A stretch of DNA of 64,000 nt from contig NZ_LTAW01000002.1 of NCBI RefSeq assembly GCF_001639725.1, forward strand, positions 1 through 64,000, in the 5' to 3' direction. Below the pieces are notes generated by a model, which saw nothing but the letters and a program-made list of their open reading frames with translations, was not told where the DNA came from and ran no database searches. Below, piece after piece: positions 20,026 through 29,200 of this stretch. Positions within the stretch are counted from its first letter, which is position 1; each line of letters opens with the position of its first letter. The DNA comes from Marinomonas atlantica. Lineage in GTDB: Bacteria > Pseudomonadota > Gammaproteobacteria > Pseudomonadales > Marinomonadaceae. The position numbers and the translations under genes were made by a program.

Positions 20026-20053
20026 GCCCCAATGCCATGACAGTCATTGGGGC
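20026..20053 (-). terminator. Hairpin between dalD and the AraC-family gene
   Basis: Perfect 9-bp stem GCCCCAATG / CATTGGGGC with a ten-base loop, about 60 bases past the dalD stop. There is no T run, so it may be a weak terminator or an mRNA end stem limiting read-through into the regulator. Confidence 0.5.
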
Positions 20054-20115
20054 CAGTTGTGTAGACACTTTAGTTTAGCAGGTAAGTGTCTCGTTATTTA
20101 GCTATCTAATGGTCG

Positions 20116-21555
20116 CTATTGGGTCTGGGTGTATTGCTGTTGCATTGATCGAATCGCTTGGCTCAGTTGCGCTATGAACTGCGGATGCTGACGTGGTATG
20201 TCGCCCCATAAAAAGCGGTCATTAGCAAATGCCTGAATGCCTTCTTCATCATCGCTGTATGGCTGCAAAGATTCTAAGTTTGGCTCATGATAAGGTGTCG
20301 AAATAGAACCTGTGCGTGCTTTTTGAAAGTAAACGAACCAAGCCGCAATACCTTCAATCGTCTTACTGGGCGTTTGGCCTAACTGATAACACCCCGTGAG
20401 TGATGGATAAACGAAAATTGGGAATTTGGCATAACCATCGGTACAAATACGCTCAACGGTATCGCCAATGTTGGCATTGCTAAAACGACGCTCGATGATG
20501 TCTGCATACGCCTCTAGATTGACAATAGAGTTGCCAATAGCTGGGATGGCATCTTGATGCACAAAGTCACGAAAGTACTGGCGTAAAGCCTCATCGCGCA
20601 TGGCTTCGTCAAAATATGTCATACCTTTTAAAGCGGCTTGATAAACGACATTGGTATGGCCTGCATTCAGAATGCGAATTTTAGCTTCTTCGTAAGGGTC
20701 TACTTGATCGACAAATTGTACACCGACTTGTTCAAGAGGCGGCTTCGCACCCGCGAAATTATCTTCTACGATCCATTGGATAAAGTCCTCGCCCATAACC
20801 GTCAGTTCATCATCGGTAGCAAAACGTTGTTGTACGTCTTGCACATGCTCGGGACTGGGTTTTGGTGTAATGCGATCGACCATGGAGCATGGAAAAGCCA
20901 CATTTTCGTTGACCCATTGTGCGAGTTTTTGGTCGCCTTTTGCATTAAGAAACTGCATTAATCCAGCTTTTAATACGTCTCCGTTATGACGTAAATTATC
21001 GCAGCAGAGCAAGGTGATTTTTGCTTGGCTTGTTTGACTCCGAAGTTTTAATCCTGCGTATAAAAAAGCATACAGCGTATGACGTTGACCCGCTAAATCG
21101 CCTTTAATTGCGGGATGGTCCAGCATCAAGTGGCGTGTTTCATCAAGGTAATAGCCGCCTTCTGTGACAGTCGATGTGACAAGTTGAGTCGCGCTATCGG
21201 CCATCTGCTGATCTACTTGATCGGGGGTTTTCGCACCATCGATTTGTTTCACCAGTGAGCGAATGTGTTGGTATACAGTGGCACCGTCTGCAGCCATTGT
21301 TTTAAGAATATATTCGCCATTTTGTTCGATAAAACGAGCAAATTGAGCGCTGTCTTGGGGGCGAAGATTAACCCCTGTAATGCCCCATTTTTTTCCTTCA
21401 GGCAGGGCTAATAAACGGTCAAAATAGACCGCTTGATGGGCGCGATGAAATGCCCCGACGCCTAAATGCATCACCCCTGACGTGACATCGCTTCGAACAT
21501 AATCTTGGCACTGTATTTGATTGGTATTTTGACCGAATGTTAGGCGGTTAGTCAT
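20116..21555 (-). CDS. dalD: D-arabinitol 4-dehydrogenase-like polyol dehydrogenase
   Basis: Member of the long-chain mannitol dehydrogenase family (MDR/UxuB/DalD). The N-terminal [18 protein letters not shown] is the NAD-binding signature and Lys292, Asn297 and His300 (AKIRILNAGH) are the catalytic triad. The C-terminal layout after the triad (FSNANIGDT..R..TDGYAKFPIFVYPSL..CYQLGQ, then a short tail with LWGDI) resembles Klebsiella DalD more than mannitol 2-dehydrogenase or fructuronate reductase. DalD oxidises D-arabitol to D-xylulose, which fits xylB nearby and the lack of a fructokinase. It overlaps the ABC ATPase gene by eight bases and has GAGGAGG before the ATG. A broader mannitol/arabitol specificity is possible. 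Confidence 0.82.
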   Translation of the reverse strand: MTNRLTFGQNTNQIQCQDYVRSDVTSGVMHLGVGAFHRAHQAVYFDRLLALPEGKKWGITGVNLRPQDSAQFARFIEQNGEYILKTMAADGATVYQHIRSLVKQIDGAKTPDQVDQQMADSATQLVTSTVTEGGYYLDETRHLMLDHPAIKGDLAGQRHTLYAFLYAGLKLRSQTSQAKITLLCCDNLRHNGDVLKAGLMQFLNAKGDQKLAQWVNENVAFPCSMVDRITPKPSPEHVQDVQQRFATDDELTVMGEDFIQWIVEDNFAGAKPPLEQVGVQFVDQVDPYEEAKIRILNAGHTNVVYQAALKGMTYFDEAMRDEALRQYFRDFVHQDAIPAIGNSIVNLEAYADIIERRFSNANIGDTVERICTDGYAKFPIFVYPSLTGCYQLGQTPSKTIEGIAAWFVYFQKARTGSISTPYHEPNLESLQPYSDDEEGIQAFANDRFLWGDIPRQHPQFIAQLSQAIRSMQQQYTQTQ

Positions 21556-22651
21556 GGCATGCCTCCTCTGCGATCACAGAAAAGACGCGGTCATTCTGGT
21601 TAAATAAAATCACTTCTTCACGTTCTAGTGAGATGTGAATTTCCTCGCCATCTTTAATGGTTGTGCGAGCTGGAGCTTTAACGATGATGGTTTGATTATT
21701 TGCGAGGCGAACATGGGTATAGGCCTCTGAACCAAGATGTTCAATCAGTTCTACCTTGCCGATAATATCACCACCAGATTCGACGATGTGCATATGTTCT
21801 GGGCGCACGCCCATTACAACGCTATCAGGTAGCGGCCCGCGAGTACGAGCAACAGGGAAGTCGATGCTGGCATTGAGCAGTTTTAGATGTAAGGTGTTGC
21901 TTTCTCGAACCACATTATCTAACGCAATCAAGTTCATCTTTGGCGTACCAATGAACTCTGCCACAAAGCGGCTGTTTGGTGAGCGGTACAGCTCTAAGGG
22001 AGTGCCCACTTGCTCAATTTGGCCAGCGTTTAAAATCACCACGCGATCGGCCAAGGTCATGGCTTCTATTTGATCGTGGGTTACATAAATCATCGTGGTG
22101 CCGAGCTTCTTATGCAGGCGCGCAAGCTCTAAGCGCATTTGTACACGAAGGGCTGCGTCTAGGTTTGAAAGCGGCTCGTCAAATAGGAAGACTTTCGGTT
22201 GACGAACAATGGCGCGGCCGATCGCCACACGTTGGCGCTGACCACCAGAGAGCTCTTTAGGTTTACGCTCTAACAGTTTGTCCAATTGCAAAGAGGCGGA
22301 GACCGATTTGACCTTTTCATCAATCACGCTTTGCTCTTCTTTCGCCAATCTTAGGGCAAAGCTCAGATTATCGGCCACAGACATGTGGGGATACAACGCA
22401 TAAGATTGGAACACCATGGCCAAATCACGTTTTGATGAAGCCAGTTCGGTAATATCGCGGCCGTCCAATTCGATGTTGCCGCCAGTACTAGACTCTAAGC
22501 CGGCAATGGTGCGCAGTAGAGTGGATTTACCGCACCCAGATGGCCCCACAAAGACTATAAATTCGCCTTCTTCAATTGCCAAGTTGATACCACGTAACGC
22601 GTGGTAATTATCGTAGTGTTTCTGCAGATCGGTAATGTTTAAGTAAGCCAT
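21548..22651 (-). CDS. ABC importer ATPase (MalK/SmoK/MtlK type)
   Basis: A 367-aa ATPase energising the polyol importer. It has Walker A GPSGCGKST (residues ~37-45), the Q-loop, signature LSGGQRQR, Walker B VFLFDEPLSNLDA and the H-loop THDQ, followed by a C-terminal TOBE/MalK regulatory domain (~235-367) typical of carbohydrate CUT1 systems. It resembles UgpC/MsmK/SmoK proteins. It lies 18 bases after the second permease gene and overlaps dalD, so transport and oxidation are in one operon. Confidence 0.93.
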   Translation of the reverse strand: MAYLNITDLQKHYDNYHALRGINLAIEEGEFIVFVGPSGCGKSTLLRTIAGLESSTGGNIELDGRDITELASSKRDLAMVFQSYALYPHMSVADNLSFALRLAKEEQSVIDEKVKSVSASLQLDKLLERKPKELSGGQRQRVAIGRAIVRQPKVFLFDEPLSNLDAALRVQMRLELARLHKKLGTTMIYVTHDQIEAMTLADRVVILNAGQIEQVGTPLELYRSPNSRFVAEFIGTPKMNLIALDNVVRESNTLHLKLLNASIDFPVARTRGPLPDSVVMGVRPEHMHIVESGGDIIGKVELIEHLGSEAYTHVRLANNQTIIVKAPARTTIKDGEEIHISLEREEVILFNQNDRVFSVIAEEACHD

Positions 22652-22669
22652 TATTGTTATTCCTATAGA

Positions 22670-23500
22670 CTATTTCACAGCGCCAAATGTAAGGCCTTGT
22701 ACCAGTTGCTTTTGGCAGAACCAGCCAAAAATGACGATTGGGGCACAGGCAAGCGTTGAGGCAGCTGACAGTTTTGCCCAAAACAAGCCTTCAGGGCTTG
22801 AGTAAGAAGCAATCATCGCCGTTAATGGTGCGGCTTCTGACGCCGTTAAATTGAGTGACCAGAAGGCTTCATTCCAGCATAAAACGATGGACAATAAGCC
22901 TGTTGAGGCAATGCCACCAACGGACAGGGGTAACACAACTTTGATCATTTCATCCCATGGTGTCGCGCCGTCCATACGGGCCGCTTCTAGGATTTCTTTA
23001 GGTAAATCTTTGAAGTATGAGAACAGCATCCAAACAATGATAGGCAGGTTCATCAGAGTAAAGATGATCACCAGTCCTAACTTTGAATCCAGCAGACCGT
23101 AATCACGAGACAAAATGTAAATCGGCACCAGAACCCCAACCGCAGGAAGCATCTTGGTAGATAGCATCCACAGTAAGATGTCTTTGGTGCGTTTGCCCGG
23201 GAAGAACGCCATGGAGTACGCTGCGGGAATAGCAATGATCAGCGCTAGAATCGTCGCGCCAAATGAGGTGACGACTGAGTTCCATGCGTGTTTTAGGTAG
23301 TCACTGCGCTCTTGTACCACGGTAAAGTTCTCAAGCGTTGGTTCAAAAAACAGCTGCGGTGGAACGGAAATGGCCTGCAATTCCGTTTTAAAGGATGTGA
23401 TAAACATCCAGAAGATTGGAAAGAACAGCAGTAGTGCAACGCACCAAGATGCTAATCCGACCAGAAGGGTTTTGAGTTTACGTTGTTGCGTTAAAGTCAT
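22670..23500 (-). CDS. ABC importer permease, MalG type
   Basis: A 276-aa inner-membrane permease with six predicted helices and the cytoplasmic EAA loop EAARMDGATPWDEMIKVVLPL (residues ~193-213, with the conserved G), which docks on the ATPase. It belongs to the CUT1 MalG/SmoG group. It is separated by ten bases from the partner permease gene. Confidence 0.92.
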   Translation of the reverse strand: MTLTQQRKLKTLLVGLASWCVALLLFFPIFWMFITSFKTELQAISVPPQLFFEPTLENFTVVQERSDYLKHAWNSVVTSFGATILALIIAIPAAYSMAFFPGKRTKDILLWMLSTKMLPAVGVLVPIYILSRDYGLLDSKLGLVIIFTLMNLPIIVWMLFSYFKDLPKEILEAARMDGATPWDEMIKVVLPLSVGGIASTGLLSIVLCWNEAFWSLNLTASEAAPLTAMIASYSSPEGLFWAKLSAASTLACAPIVIFGWFCQKQLVQGLTFGAVK

Positions 23501-23510
23501 AATGATTACC

Positions 23511-24371
23511 TCACACTGTTAGGTTTTTGCCGACAGCGCGGATTAAGAAAAAGGCAACGATGTTGGCCAACAGTACGGCGAATAGACCACCCGCTGAGGC
23601 GACGCCTACGTCGTATTGCAATAAAGCTTGGTTGTAAATTAAGTAAGCTATGTTGGTACTGTCGTAACCTGGGCCCCCCCCGGTAGAAACATAGATCTCA
23701 GCGAAAACGGCCAATAAGAAAATTGTCTCGATCATGACAACTACGGCAATAGGGCGGGCCAAATGAGGTACCGTTAAGTAGCGGAATATATGCCAACCGT
23801 TGGCGCCATCCATTTGTGCCGCTTCTTTTTGTTCCGTGTCTTGAGACTGAAGCGCGGTAACAAATACTAAAATGGCGAACGGTAGCCACTGCCAACTCAC
23901 CATAATAATGATCGACATAAGAGGATAGTCAGATAGCCAATCGATGGGCTCTAATCCGAAGGATTGAGAGATCCAAGCGAAGATTCCATAGACCGGGTTC
24001 ATCATCATATTTTTCCAGATCAACGCATTGACGGTTGGCATGATGAAGAAGGGGGAAATCAATAAGACTCGGACAACGTTTCGTCCAAAGAACGGCTTAT
24101 CAATCAGTGCCGATAAGGCGACCCCGAGCACCACGGTAATCAGTAGTACTGAAATCAACAGAATGAGCGTATTGGAAATGGCAATCCAGAAACCTGGGTC
24201 GGTAATGAAAAACTCAAAGTTCATCCAGCCAACGAAGTTATTACGACCCGGGTACAGAAGATTGTAATTGATGGTGGAAAAATAAATGGTCATGGACAAT
24301 GGCACCAGCATCCATGCTAAGAGCAGTAGCACGGAGGGAGCCATCAGTAAGCGAGTAATGGAACGCTTCAT
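23511..24371 (-). CDS. ABC importer permease, MalF type
   Basis: A 286-aa permease with six predicted helices and the EAA loop KEAAQMDGANGWHIFRYLTVPHL (within residues ~185-210). It pairs with the MalG-type protein. The frame opens at 24413 but without a plausible ribosome site; ATG at 24371 follows GAGAGAAAATCCC and begins MKRSITRL, a normal start for the group. It is separated from the binding-protein gene by about 100 bases holding a strong hairpin. Confidence 0.9.
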   Translation of the reverse strand: MKRSITRLLMAPSVLLLLAWMLVPLSMTIYFSTINYNLLYPGRNNFVGWMNFEFFITDPGFWIAISNTLILLISVLLITVVLGVALSALIDKPFFGRNVVRVLLISPFFIMPTVNALIWKNMMMNPVYGIFAWISQSFGLEPIDWLSDYPLMSIIIMVSWQWLPFAILVFVTALQSQDTEQKEAAQMDGANGWHIFRYLTVPHLARPIAVVVMIETIFLLAVFAEIYVSTGGGPGYDSTNIAYLIYNQALLQYDVGVASAGGLFAVLLANIVAFFLIRAVGKNLTV

Positions 24372-24424
24372 GGGATTTTCTCTCGTTATTGTAGCTTTTA
24401 GAGCGCGTCTCACGACGGAGGAAG

Positions 24425-24455
24425 TACACCGAAAGGTTGTTAACCTTTCGGTGTA
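24425..24455 (-). promoter_or_regulatory. Intercistronic hairpin between binding protein and permeases
   Basis: Perfect 14-bp stem (TACACCGAAAGGTT / AACCTTTCGGTGTA) with a three-base loop, in the gap between the binding-protein gene and the first permease, with no T run. Such stems protect the upstream mRNA and give excess binding protein relative to membrane subunits, as with malE-malF. The function here is inferred from position. Confidence 0.75.
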
Positions 24456-24474
24456 GAAGCTCTACTTTGTGAAC

Positions 24475-25782
24475 TTAGTAGTAACCGGCTTGACGCATTT
24501 GACGATCAGCAGAACGATTAGCGGATTCCAGAGCTTTATCAACGGATAAGCTGCCAGCTAAGGCACCGGAGACCATTTGTCCTGTTGTTGTACCAATCGC
24601 TTGGAATTCAGGAATGGCCGCAAATTGAACACCGACGTAAGGTGAAGGTTCCAGCGTGCTGTCATTTGGGTTGGCTGAATTGATGGCCTTAAGTTCAGCT
24701 TCAGCAAACACGGCTGCTTCACGGAACTTAGGATTATCATAGGTTGATTGACGTGTGCCTGTTGGTACGGCACCCCAACCATTTTTAGCCCCTACAAGCT
24801 GGATGTATTCTTTAGAGGTGGCCCAGCGTACGAATTTTTGCGCGGCGTCAGCGTTATTCGTCGCGGCCGGAATGCCTAGCGCCCAAGACCAAAGCCAGTT
24901 AGCACCTTTCTCTGTAACGGCATAAGGCGACTGAGCAAAACCAACTTGATCTGCAACTTTCGATTGTTTTGGATCGGTAACAAAAGAGGCGGCAATGGTG
25001 GCATCAATCCACATACCACACTTACCTTCGTTGAACAGTGCTAAGTTTTCGTTAAAGCTGTTACCGCTGGCACCTGGTGGACCATAGTTATCCAGCAAAT
25101 CGACATAGAATGAAACGGCATTTTTCCATTCGTCCGACGTTAGCTGCGGCTTCCAATCCATGTCAAACCATCGAGCACCAAAGGAGTTGGCCATCGCGGA
25201 AAGGAATGCCATATTGTCCCCCCAGCCAGCTTTACCACGCAGGCAAATACCGTATATGCCATTATCGGGATCATTCATGGCCGCAGCGGCATCACGAATG
25301 TGCTCCCAGCTATCGCGGTCGCTAATCGTTACGCCAGCTTTCTCAGCGAGATCTTTACGATACATGACCATAGAGCTTTCCCCATAAAAAGGGGAGGCAA
25401 ACATAGTGCCATCATAAGAAAGACCGCCACGGATAGAAGGTAAGATATCCTTTACATCATAAGAGCCGCTGGTATCAATGGGCTCTAACCAGCCGCGTTC
25501 TCCCCAAATAGGTGCTTCGTACATACCTATGGTCATCACGTCATACAGACCACTACCATTGGCAATGTCTTGAGTGACATTTTGGCGCAACACGCCTTCT
25601 TCGAGTGTGACCCATTTTACTTTGATGTCTGGATTTTGTTTTTCGAATTCAGGTGTCAGCTTTTGCATCTCGATCATGTGACCGTTATTTACCGTTGCAA
25701 CGGTAATTTGTGTTTCAGCAAACGTATTAAAAGTGGCGAGCGTAACAGCGCATGCGATGGCTGTTTTGGTAAGACTTTTCAT
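24475..25782 (-). CDS. Polyol ABC transporter substrate-binding protein
   Basis: A 435-aa periplasmic binding protein of the CUT1 sorbitol/mannitol group (SmoE/MtlE-like). It has a signal peptide (MKSLTKTAIACAVTLATFNTFA, cleavage near residue 22-23), then ITVATVNNGHMIEMQKLTPEFEKQNPDIKVKWV as in family SBP_bac_1, and WSWALGIPAATNN in the C-terminal lobe. ATG at 25782 is chosen because the upstream in-frame ATG at 25794 sits in its ribosome site (GGGAG). It is the first gene of the five-gene operon ending with dalD. Confidence 0.92.
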   Translation of the reverse strand: MKSLTKTAIACAVTLATFNTFAETQITVATVNNGHMIEMQKLTPEFEKQNPDIKVKWVTLEEGVLRQNVTQDIANGSGLYDVMTIGMYEAPIWGERGWLEPIDTSGSYDVKDILPSIRGGLSYDGTMFASPFYGESSMVMYRKDLAEKAGVTISDRDSWEHIRDAAAAMNDPDNGIYGICLRGKAGWGDNMAFLSAMANSFGARWFDMDWKPQLTSDEWKNAVSFYVDLLDNYGPPGASGNSFNENLALFNEGKCGMWIDATIAASFVTDPKQSKVADQVGFAQSPYAVTEKGANWLWSWALGIPAATNNADAAQKFVRWATSKEYIQLVGAKNGWGAVPTGTRQSTYDNPKFREAAVFAEAELKAINSANPNDSTLEPSPYVGVQFAAIPEFQAIGTTTGQMVSGALAGSLSVDKALESANRSADRQMRQAGYY

Positions 25783-26106
25783 AGGTTCTCCCATTTGGGT
25801 AAGTTTCTTTTTATTGTCGCACCTAAAAAGCTTGATCGATTGTTGATCAAGTAGTGTAAGAATAGGACAAGTCTTAATTGACTCACTAGTACATTAACAA
25901 TGGATAGTGGTACTTTTTTGTTTCTTTAGAGGCTATATGTATGAATATGTAGTCAAAATAATACTCTTTTGACTGTGTAGATCTTGCTGTCTCACTAAGT
26001 AAAATCTAAAGACTCATATCAAGAATGCATTATTTTGCTATATCGGCTGGTTTGCCCGGACTAAGCGAGGGGCTATAATGGCGCCTCTATATTGGGGAGA
26101 CCTTTC
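25783..26106. other. Divergent control region between polyol operon and sdhE
   Basis: A 324-bp spacer that must hold promoters for the polyol operon (leftward) and sdhE (rightward). Apart from the inverted repeat at 25831-25851, I see no gene or clear regulator site. The sequence is AT-rich between 25860 and 26040. Confidence 0.55.
25831..25851. promoter_or_regulatory. Inverted repeat upstream of the polyol operon
   Basis: CTTGATC and GATCAAG flank a seven-base spacer, about 50 bases upstream of the binding-protein start. It may be an operator. It is not the direct-repeat form usual for AraC-type activators, so the factor is unknown. Confidence 0.35.
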
Positions 26107-26391
26107 ATGACTGATCAAATTGAATCGAAGGATTCACCAGGCTTTAAGCGTTTAAAATGGCAATGCCGCCGTGGAATGTTGGAGCTAGATGTATTATTTG
26201 AGCCTTTCTTAGAGGATGTGTTTTTATCACTAGAAGAAGAGGATAAGCAGCGTTTTTACAAGCTTATCGAATGTGAAGATCAAGAAATTTTTCCTTGGTT
26301 CATGCAGAAAGAAGTACCTGAAGATCCAGACTTAGCTCGTATAGTCCATGTGATTGTGACTCGTGTGCAGCCAGAGAACTATCGCGCTTAA
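26107..26391 (+). CDS. sdhE: FAD assembly factor SdhE
   Basis: SdhE promotes covalent attachment of FAD to the flavoprotein subunits of succinate dehydrogenase and fumarate reductase. The 94-aa protein has the family pattern RLKWQCRRGMLELDVLFEPFL with the conserved RGMxE (here RGMLE), and ends with the acidic LIECEDQEIFPWFM region. ATG at 26107 follows GGGGAGA and is preferred over an in-frame TTG at 26092. It overlaps the ygfX frame by 29 bases. Confidence 0.95.
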   Translation: MTDQIESKDSPGFKRLKWQCRRGMLELDVLFEPFLEDVFLSLEEEDKQRFYKLIECEDQEIFPWFMQKEVPEDPDLARIVHVIVTRVQPENYRA

Positions 26392-26821
26392 GCCTTCTAG
26401 GCTTGCTAAAGTGGTATCACTGCTATGGCTTATAGCTGTGACTGCTTTAGTGATTTTATTGCAATGGTCAGTAGTGGCTCAATGCCTCTGCTGGTTAGCG
26501 TTAGCAGCTATATTTGTACGACAAATGCGCCAACCTGAGGTCATCGTCGAATGTTATGATGACCGAGTGGAGTGGGTTCAAAAGCAAGTTTCTGAGTACT
26601 GCCAGTTACACTATCTAACGGAGCATTGGATGGTGGTTAAAGTTCCGATGGCGCAAAAAATTACCTTTTCTGACAAACTCTCCACCCTGATTAACCGCTA
26701 TCGTTTGGTTTATAGAGACCAAATGACGACAGCGGATTACCGCTATTTACGATCTAGGCTAAGCGTGGACAAGTTGATGGGCTTTCCAGCTCAGAGGAAC
26801 GAATCCTCGGCTTTAAAATAG
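26363..26821 (+). CDS. ygfX: YgfX-like membrane protein
   Basis: A 152-aa protein with two adjacent membrane segments (residues ~17-50) and a soluble C-terminal part ending [17 protein letters not shown], the pattern of YgfX (CptA), which follows sdhE in many gammaproteobacteria. The start is probably GTG at 26363 inside sdhE, though later starts such as GTG at 26411 are possible. E. coli YgfX has been described as a toxin acting on FtsZ/MreB with YgfY, but YgfY is now known as SdhE, so that role should not be assumed. Its 3' end overlaps the convergent nadB by 68 bases. Confidence 0.82.
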   Translation: MCSQRTIALKPSRLAKVVSLLWLIAVTALVILLQWSVVAQCLCWLALAAIFVRQMRQPEVIVECYDDRVEWVQKQVSEYCQLHYLTEHWMVVKVPMAQKITFSDKLSTLINRYRLVYRDQMTTADYRYLRSRLSVDKLMGFPAQRNESSALK

Positions 26822-28388
26822 TCGGGGTACTCTTTTCGTGCTTGTCTGGATAGTCCAAAGTAAAGTGCAGGCCACGGCTTTCTTTGCGGGCCATGGCTGA
26901 CTGAATAATCAAGTCTGCAACAACGGCAAGGTTTCGTAACTCAAGTAAGTCGGCCGAAACACGGTAATTGGAGTAGAACTCTTCGATCTCGGAAAGCAGC
27001 AAGTCGACTCGGTGTTTCGCTCGCAATAAACGTTTATTGGTGCGCACAATTCCGACGTAATCCCACATGAAACGGCGCAGCTCATGCCAGTTATGGGTGA
27101 TCACAACGTCTTCATCAGAGTCCGTGACTTTTGAAGAATCCCAATCAGGTATTTGATAATCTGCGCGCGGCTCGTTGTCCGCTAGCATTTTTTGCGCTGC
27201 AGAGCGTGCGTAAACAATGCACTCGAGTAACGAATTACTGGCAAGACGGTTAGCGCCATGCAAGCCAGTATAGGACGCTTCCCCAATCGCATATAAGTCG
27301 GCGACATCTGTTGTACCATGTTGGTCTACCACAACACCGCCGCAGGTGTAATGCGCTGCAGGAACGACAGGTATAGGGCCTTTGGTCATGTCGTGACCAT
27401 AGTTTAGGCAGCGCTTATAGATGGTTGGGAAGTGTTCTTTAATGAATTCAGGATCCTTGTGGGAGATATCCAGCAATACGTGCTTAACCCCTAAGCGTTT
27501 CATTTCATGGTCAATAGCGCGGGCAACAATGTCGCGCGGCGCGAGTTCGCCACGGTCATCAAAATTGAACATGAAACGAGTGCCATCGGGAAGCAACAAA
27601 CGACCCCCTTCACCACGCACAGCTTCAGATATTAAGAACGTTTTTGCTTTGGCGTCATACAGGCAAGTCGGGTGGAATTGGTTGAACTCCATATTGCCGA
27701 CGCGACAACCGGCGCGCCATGCCATGGCGATACCATCACCTGAAGCTGTATCCGGGTTACTGGTGTATAAATACACTTTACTGCTGCCCCCTGTCGCAAG
27801 TGCAACACGGTGAGCATGAAATACTTCTACTTTGTCTTCTTTTTGATTCAATGCGTAAAGACCAATGACGCGATTCTCTTCGCTTAAACCAAGTTTCTGG
27901 GTGGTCACCAAATCAATGGCGACACGGTCAGGATAGAAGTGAATATTAGGATGAGCCAGCGCATTCTTAACCAGGGTTTTAGAAATGGCTAAGCCTGTTG
28001 CATCGGCAGCATGGATAATACGTCTGTGACTGTGCCCCCCTTCTTTGGTTAGGTGGTAGTCTTCGCTTGCTCCATTGCGGGTAAACGGTACGCCTTGATC
28101 AATCAACCAGTCGATGCTTTGTTTGGAGTTTTCTACGGTGAAGCGAATAGCGTCTTCATTCCCCAGTTCCGCGCCAGCATTAATGGTATCCTGAACATGG
28201 GAATCCACGGTATCTTTGTCAGACATGACCGCCGCGACACCACCTTGAGCGTACAACGTAGAGCCTTCTGAGATGTCGCCTTTCGTCAAAATCGCAACTT
28301 TGTGCTCGTTAGCAAGCTCAAGTGCAAGAGTTAGACCGGCTGCGCCTGCGCCGATTATGACAATGTCGTGGTGAAGATGTTTGCTCAT
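26754..28388 (-). CDS. nadB: L-aspartate oxidase
   Basis: Oxidises L-aspartate to iminoaspartate, the first step of de novo NAD synthesis, using FAD. The 544-aa protein begins with [19 protein letters not shown] (FAD dinucleotide loop), has [12 protein letters not shown], the succinate dehydrogenase/fumarate reductase-type capping domain with [18 protein letters not shown] and [15 protein letters not shown], and a C-terminal helical domain. The length matches E. coli NadB (540 aa). Its end runs 68 bases into ygfX on the other strand. Confidence 0.96.
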   Translation of the reverse strand: MSKHLHHDIVIIGAGAAGLTLALELANEHKVAILTKGDISEGSTLYAQGGVAAVMSDKDTVDSHVQDTINAGAELGNEDAIRFTVENSKQSIDWLIDQGVPFTRNGASEDYHLTKEGGHSHRRIIHAADATGLAISKTLVKNALAHPNIHFYPDRVAIDLVTTQKLGLSEENRVIGLYALNQKEDKVEVFHAHRVALATGGSSKVYLYTSNPDTASGDGIAMAWRAGCRVGNMEFNQFHPTCLYDAKAKTFLISEAVRGEGGRLLLPDGTRFMFNFDDRGELAPRDIVARAIDHEMKRLGVKHVLLDISHKDPEFIKEHFPTIYKRCLNYGHDMTKGPIPVVPAAHYTCGGVVVDQHGTTDVADLYAIGEASYTGLHGANRLASNSLLECIVYARSAAQKMLADNEPRADYQIPDWDSSKVTDSDEDVVITHNWHELRRFMWDYVGIVRTNKRLLRAKHRVDLLLSEIEEFYSNYRVSADLLELRNLAVVADLIIQSAMARKESRGLHFTLDYPDKHEKSTPTILKPRIRSSELESPSTCPRLA

Positions 28389-28533
28389 GTTGTTGTTCTA
28401 AGTAGTGTTAAACAGAATTAATATTACACTTCTTTAGAGCTTCAATGAATACCTCAGTGCGACACTCAAGTCGTACAACAGATGAAATAAATAGAATTCA
28501 ATGCTTCTTAAAGGTACAAAGTATCTTTTCATG

Positions 28534-28561
28534 GAACTCTCCAAACCGCACGTTGTCCATA
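28534..28561 (+). promoter_or_regulatory. Sigma-E-type promoter of rpoE
   Basis: GGAACTC (28533-28539) and GTCCAT (28555-28560) are separated by the ECF spacing: GAACTC, 16 bases, TCCAT. This is close to the sigma-E/AlgU consensus GAACTT-N16-TCTRA. It lies about 50 bases before the rpoE start and suggests autoregulation. Confidence 0.65.
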
Positions 28562-28610
28562 TATGCAACAACTTGGTGGGCACAGTATGTTAATGAATTA
28601 TGAGGTGCCT

Positions 28611-29198
28611 ATGCAGCACGAAACGTCCAGTGATGAGGCGTTAGTTAAGCGAGTTCAGAACGGTGATAAGCGCGCATTTGATTTGCTGGTATTGAAATAT
28701 CAGCACAAAGTAGCCGCGTTGATATCCCGTTATATTCAGGACAAGCATGAAGTGCTGGATGTGGCTCAAGATAGTTTTATCAAAGCGTATCGGGCAATTG
28801 ATAGCTTCCGAGGGGAAAGTGCGTTCTACACTTGGCTTTACCGTATCGCGGTGAATACTGCGAAAAATTACCTTGTTAGCCGCTCTCGTCGGCCTCCTAC
28901 TAGCGATGTTGAATTGGATAACGAAGACGTTCATGCGAGCTATAGGGAACTTTCCGACGGTGGTACGCCAGATGCTAACCTGAACCGTGATCGTTTAGAG
29001 TCAGAGATTCAAAGTGCGATCAAAGATCTACCGGAGGAGCTGCGTGGGGCATTAACCTTACGTGAGTTTGATGGTTTGAGTTACGAAGATATTGCCCAAG
29101 TCATGGATTGTCCTGTGGGTACTGTTAGATCGCGTATTTTTCGCGCCCGTGAAGCTGTGGAAAAACGTATTCGTCCCATATTTGGGGGAGGAGAGTAG
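28611..29198 (+). CDS. rpoE: RNA polymerase sigma factor RpoE (AlgU)
   Basis: ECF sigma factor for the envelope stress response. Region 2 (KRAFDLLVLKYQHKVAALISRY...DVAQDSFIKAYRAIDSFRGESAFYTWLYRIAVNTAKNYL) and region 4 (ELRGALTLREFDGLSYEDIAQVMDCPVGTVRSRIFRAREAVEKR) are almost identical in pattern to P. aeruginosa AlgU. Several in-frame ATGs exist from 28563; that at 28611 follows GAGGTGCC and gives 195 aa, the family length. The rseA, rseB, rseC and mucD genes follow in order, a full sigma-E control operon. Confidence 0.96.
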   Translation: MQHETSSDEALVKRVQNGDKRAFDLLVLKYQHKVAALISRYIQDKHEVLDVAQDSFIKAYRAIDSFRGESAFYTWLYRIAVNTAKNYLVSRSRRPPTSDVELDNEDVHASYRELSDGGTPDANLNRDRLESEIQSAIKDLPEELRGALTLREFDGLSYEDIAQVMDCPVGTVRSRIFRAREAVEKRIRPIFGGGE

Positions 29199-29200
29199 TT

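Noticed and set aside
20116-21555. Mannitol 2-dehydrogenase as the name for the polyol enzyme
   Set aside because: The C-terminal layout and the xylB context fit D-arabinitol 4-dehydrogenase better; mannitol activity is kept as a possibility.
26107-26821. sdhE-ygfX as a toxin-antitoxin pair (CptAB)
   Set aside because: SdhE has a well-established flavinylation role and the family residues for it are present; a toxin role cannot be supported from sequence.
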